Shown one piece after another: positions 30,669-32,535 of a stretch of DNA of 32,535 nucleotides (its first letter is position 1; each line of letters starts with the position of its first letter). The position numbers were made by a program, and so were the translations under genes. The stretch covers positions 1 to 32,535 of the forward strand of contig NZ_CVSF01000027.1 of the NCBI RefSeq assembly GCF_001179925.1, read 5' to 3'. Source of the DNA: Candidatus Pelagibacter communis (GTDB taxonomy: Bacteria; Pseudomonadota; Alphaproteobacteria; Pelagibacterales; Pelagibacteraceae). The notes under the pieces were generated by a model. That model was given only the letters and a program-made list of their open reading frames with translations. It was not told the origin of the DNA and did no database searches.

Positions 30669-30811
30669 TACTTTCTCTTTTTCTTTTTAGGAAATCCAGC
30701 TTTCATATTTTTATATGCTTTTGCTGAAATCGTAGATTTAGATTTAGGTCTTGATATACCTAATCTTTTTCTTCTATTGATATTTGCATAAAGCCCTGGT
30801 CTTTTAGCCAT
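30668..30811 (-). CDS. Tiny basic phage protein (47 aa)
   Basis: A 47-codon frame starting MAKRPGLYANINRRKRLGIS and ending AGFPKKKKRK. It starts inside the stop of the 39-residue gene and ends inside the start of the holin-like gene (TAATG at both joints), which strongly supports coding. The MAKRPGLYANI start and KAGFPKKK end are of a kind I associate with small proteins of marine podoviruses. Function unknown; the charge suggests DNA contact or capsid-interior binding. Confidence 0.72.
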   Translation of the reverse strand: MAKRPGLYANINRRKRLGISRPKSKSTISAKAYKNMKAGFPKKKKRK

Positions 30812-30930
30812 TACTTCATACCTCTAGCTTTTTTGATTTTTCTTTTTAAAGAAGCTGGCAAAGTTTTTTGTTTCTTTGTAAGCTTCGGTCTTCCTTTTTT
30901 TGAACCATAGGTTCCTTTACCCATCGGCAT
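30811..30930 (-). CDS. Tiny basic phage protein (39 aa)
   Basis: A 39-codon frame, MPMGKGTYGSKKGRPKLTKK and on to ARGMK, with GGAGGA four to five bases before ATG 30930. It is the first of four coupled genes between scaffold and capsid. The KGTYGSKKGRP start is of a kind common in marine podoviruses. Upstream, between it and the scaffold stop, is a perfect palindrome CACCTAATTAGGTG (30946-30959). No function known. Confidence 0.72.
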   Translation of the reverse strand: MPMGKGTYGSKKGRPKLTKKQKTLPASLKRKIKKARGMK

Positions 30931-30963
30931 AGTTTTCCTCCTTCCCACCTAATTAGGTGTTAT

Positions 30964-31719
30964 TTATATTGCGTTTGATAGTTTAACTTTTTGTTCTACA
31001 TCTGCTCTGAAAGCACTATCTGTAGAATATCTTGGGTCATTTATGTCTGCTAGCATTTCGCCTACTGACCTGTAGCCAACATTTGCTTCTGCTTTATTTC
31101 CAGAAAATAAATTAGGTTCATTATTATTCTGGGAATATTTTGCTTGAACACCAGCAATAGCTAATTGTGCTTGTTCTAAAGAACCATTATCTATTGTGTT
31201 ATTAAAAGCTTTTATTTCATCTGGAGCCAAGTTTTGTGAAGCCCAATTAACCATTTCTGTATACTGTTCTTTACCTCCAACAGTAGACATAATAGAATTT
31301 GCTTTTTGTTCAGCTAATGCTGTTTGACCATCAATGTAAGCATTAACAACTTCTCTACCTAATCCAAGTTTTTCTAATTCACCATAACTTGTTTCAGCTA
31401 GTTTACCTGTTTGTGCATACTCATCATAATACTTATCTAAAGAATTAGTTTGAGTTTCTGTTGTTGGCTCTTTTATTTTTGCATCTATCTTCTCATTAGA
31501 CTTATCATCTGCTTTTTGAGATAGTTTAGTTTCTAATGCACCATAAGCTTTCGCTAATTCTTCTGCGTTAGAAAATTTATCTGGAAGCCATGAAGGTCTT
31601 TCTTCAGTAGAAGTCTCTTGAGTTTGAGCTTCTTGTGTTGCTGGAGCTTCTTGAGCTTTGGCCTGTTCCTCAATAGAAGGATTATTTTCTTCTTGAGAAA
31701 TTACTACTTTATCAACCAT
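30964..31719 (-). CDS. Capsid scaffold/assembly protein (T7 gp9-like)
   Basis: A 251-residue acidic, Gln/Glu/Ala-rich protein between portal and capsid genes, as expected for the gp9-type scaffold that guides procapsid assembly and then leaves. Residues 1-45 are low-complexity (NPSIEEQAKAQEAPATQEAQ). WLPDKFSNAEELAKAYGALE at about 44-63 is the family signature, and YTEMVNWASQNLAPDEIKAF lies in the C-terminal half. The C-terminus (SAFRADVEQKVKLSNAI) would bind capsid. The ribosome site GGAG precedes ATG. Confidence 0.88.
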   Translation of the reverse strand: MVDKVVISQEENNPSIEEQAKAQEAPATQEAQTQETSTEERPSWLPDKFSNAEELAKAYGALETKLSQKADDKSNEKIDAKIKEPTTETQTNSLDKYYDEYAQTGKLAETSYGELEKLGLGREVVNAYIDGQTALAEQKANSIMSTVGGKEQYTEMVNWASQNLAPDEIKAFNNTIDNGSLEQAQLAIAGVQAKYSQNNNEPNLFSGNKAEANVGYRSVGEMLADINDPRYSTDSAFRADVEQKVKLSNAI

Positions 31720-31732
31720 TTTAATATTCTCC

Positions 31733-32535
31733 TTATTCTGATTGTTGTTGAGCTATTGTTTCTCCTAAAGATTTAGGAGGTATGTTCCCTGCAATTTTCT
31801 CACCTGCTCTCATAATAGCTGACTGCTGTTGCTCATCCATCATAGCTTGTTGTTGAGCTTGCTGTTCAGCCATTAAATCTTCTTCGGTTCTAATCAAACC
31901 TTTTGTTTCAATTCCATCTGCTGTCGCTAATCTTTTTATAGCTTCAGTGACATTGACATATTTTCCAATTGCTTCAGCTCCAAGCGTACCTGCGAGTGTC
32001 TGAAGAAATTGAATTAATTTATTTCTATCTGTAGTTCTTCCTAATGCTTCGATACCAGTTATAACTTTTGGAAATACAATTCCTTTAGGAAGTTGTGGTA
32101 ATTTTTTAGTTTTATTTAATACTGATAATTTTCTTCTAACAAAAGGTAATTGAAATTCTTGAGATAAAATTCCATAGATACCACCCAAGCTATCTTGTAA
32201 TTCTTGAGCTGTCATTCTTACTTCTTCTGCTGTAGTTCTTTCACTATCTCTGATTACAGAAGCATTTAATAAAAATGCGTATGATAATCTTTGCTCAATC
32301 TTCATCATTGTTTCTTGAGCTACCCTAAAATCTGGAAACTTACCTACTTGTAATACTGATACATCATTTGCTGAACCTTCAATAATTGCTCCATTTTCGC
32401 TTTCAGCTAATGCTTTTGCTCTAGTAGTTCCATTAGGAGCTACCATAAACAATGTTTTTGCAGAAGCAGAAGACCCTTCTACTATAGCTTTTGTAAGGCC
32501 TTCTAGTGATATTAGGTCTCCTAAATATTCTTCTA
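31733..32535 (-). CDS. Portal (head-tail connector) protein, C-terminal part; start beyond window
   Basis: An open frame running off the window edge; about 267 C-terminal residues are visible. The first visible stretch (EEYLGDLISLEGLTKAIVEG, then SASAKTLFMVAPNGTTRAKA) and the following VGKFPDFRVAQETMMKIEQR are diagnostic of the T7 gp8-type portal, which forms the dodecameric DNA channel. The end is Gln-rich (AEQQAQQQAMMDEQQQSAIM), as in many marine podovirus portals. The true start lies outside, and any in-frame start codon near 32452 is internal. The scaffold gene follows after 13 bases. Confidence 0.92.
   Translation of the reverse strand, partial: EEYLGDLISLEGLTKAIVEGSSASAKTLFMVAPNGTTRAKALAESENGAIIEGSANDVSVLQVGKFPDFRVAQETMMKIEQRLSYAFLLNASVIRDSERTTAEEVRMTAQELQDSLGGIYGILSQEFQLPFVRRKLSVLNKTKKLPQLPKGIVFPKVITGIEALGRTTDRNKLIQFLQTLAGTLGAEAIGKYVNVTEAIKRLATADGIETKGLIRTEEDLMAEQQAQQQAMMDEQQQSAIMRAGEKIAGNIPPKSLGETIAQQQSE

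Larger units (their letters stand above)
6150..32535. mobile_element. Temperate T7-like podovirus prophage (one end at tRNA-Leu; other end outside window)
   Basis: A continuous block of minus-strand genes starts at a tRNA-Leu 3' fragment beside a tyrosine integrase. It contains terminase subunits, tail fibres, internal virion proteins, tail tubular proteins A and B, major capsid, scaffold and portal in T7 order. Base composition is visibly less AT-extreme than the host flank. Integrase-bearing T7-like podoviruses are known to infect SAR11 bacteria and to integrate at tRNA genes. The portal is cut by the window edge, and replication genes and the other att are not visible, so the full length is unknown. 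No frameshift is seen in the structural genes, so the element looks intact rather than decayed. Confidence 0.93.

Noticed and set aside
30946..30959. Perfect palindrome CACCTAATTAGGTG between scaffold and the 39-aa gene
   Set aside because: Only a single 14-bp copy, with no second site or T-run; not enough to call an operator or terminator.

Overview
The first ~6.1 kb is a low-GC, tightly packed bacterial chromosome with short spacers. It carries rlmB, tRNA-Thr, a small surface-carbohydrate cluster and nadK. This style, together with the kind of phage that follows, points to a SAR11 (Pelagibacterales) bacterium. That assignment is inferred from gene content and base composition, not from a marker gene. 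From 6150 to the right edge (32535) the window holds most of an integrated T7-like podovirus (Autographiviridae-type) prophage. All its genes lie on the minus strand and its left end, as seen in the window, continues beyond base 32535.

Host part: rlmB (96-848), tRNA-Thr(TGT) (871-946), a GT-B-like surface-polysaccharide protein (1036-2322), an acylneuraminate cytidylyltransferase-like gene (2410-3081), a membrane-anchored glucose/sorbosone-dehydrogenase-type beta-propeller (3094-4458), a 108-bp broken copy of the cytidylyltransferase 3' end (4514-4621), and a SAM methyltransferase (4611-5339). Convergent to these is nadK (5374-6144, minus). nadK begins five bases after the CCA end of a tRNA-Leu(TAA) gene, of which only the 3' part is present. 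This is the attachment site. The 5' part of the tRNA should be at the other prophage end, outside the window.

Prophage, reading on the minus strand from the right edge: portal (partial), scaffold, four tiny or small coupled genes including a holin-like one, major capsid, tail tubular A, a 32-residue membrane peptide, tail tubular B, four internal virion proteins, and a T7-gp17-like tail fibre with a copper-site-like motif. Then comes a duplicated fibre/short-protein cassette, a lysis-like cluster of small membrane proteins, and terminase small and large subunits. After terL comes a gene-poor stretch (11.4-11.96 kb) that I infer to be the joined packaging ends. Then comes the early/lysogeny side: a CxxC zinc-ribbon protein, a 41-residue protein, ArdA antirestriction, a terminator, an unknown 311-residue protein, a ribbon-helix-helix-like protein, small unknowns, a winged-helix regulator and the tyrosine integrase at the att site. 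This is T7 gene order circularly permuted at attP, with ardA where T7 carries its own antirestriction gene 0.3.

Control elements visible in the sequence include a 24-bp motif with a GGTAGACTTAATAT core. It resembles the T7-class promoter core and occurs in three spacers, one of them fused to the tRNA-Leu/nadK junction. A CTACGCTRGYG motif is shared by the ardA and regulator/integrase control regions. Three 11-bp tandem GTGCA repeats lie beside att, and strong hairpins follow several genes. No phage RNA polymerase, DNA polymerase or endolysin is in the window; if present they lie beyond 32535.
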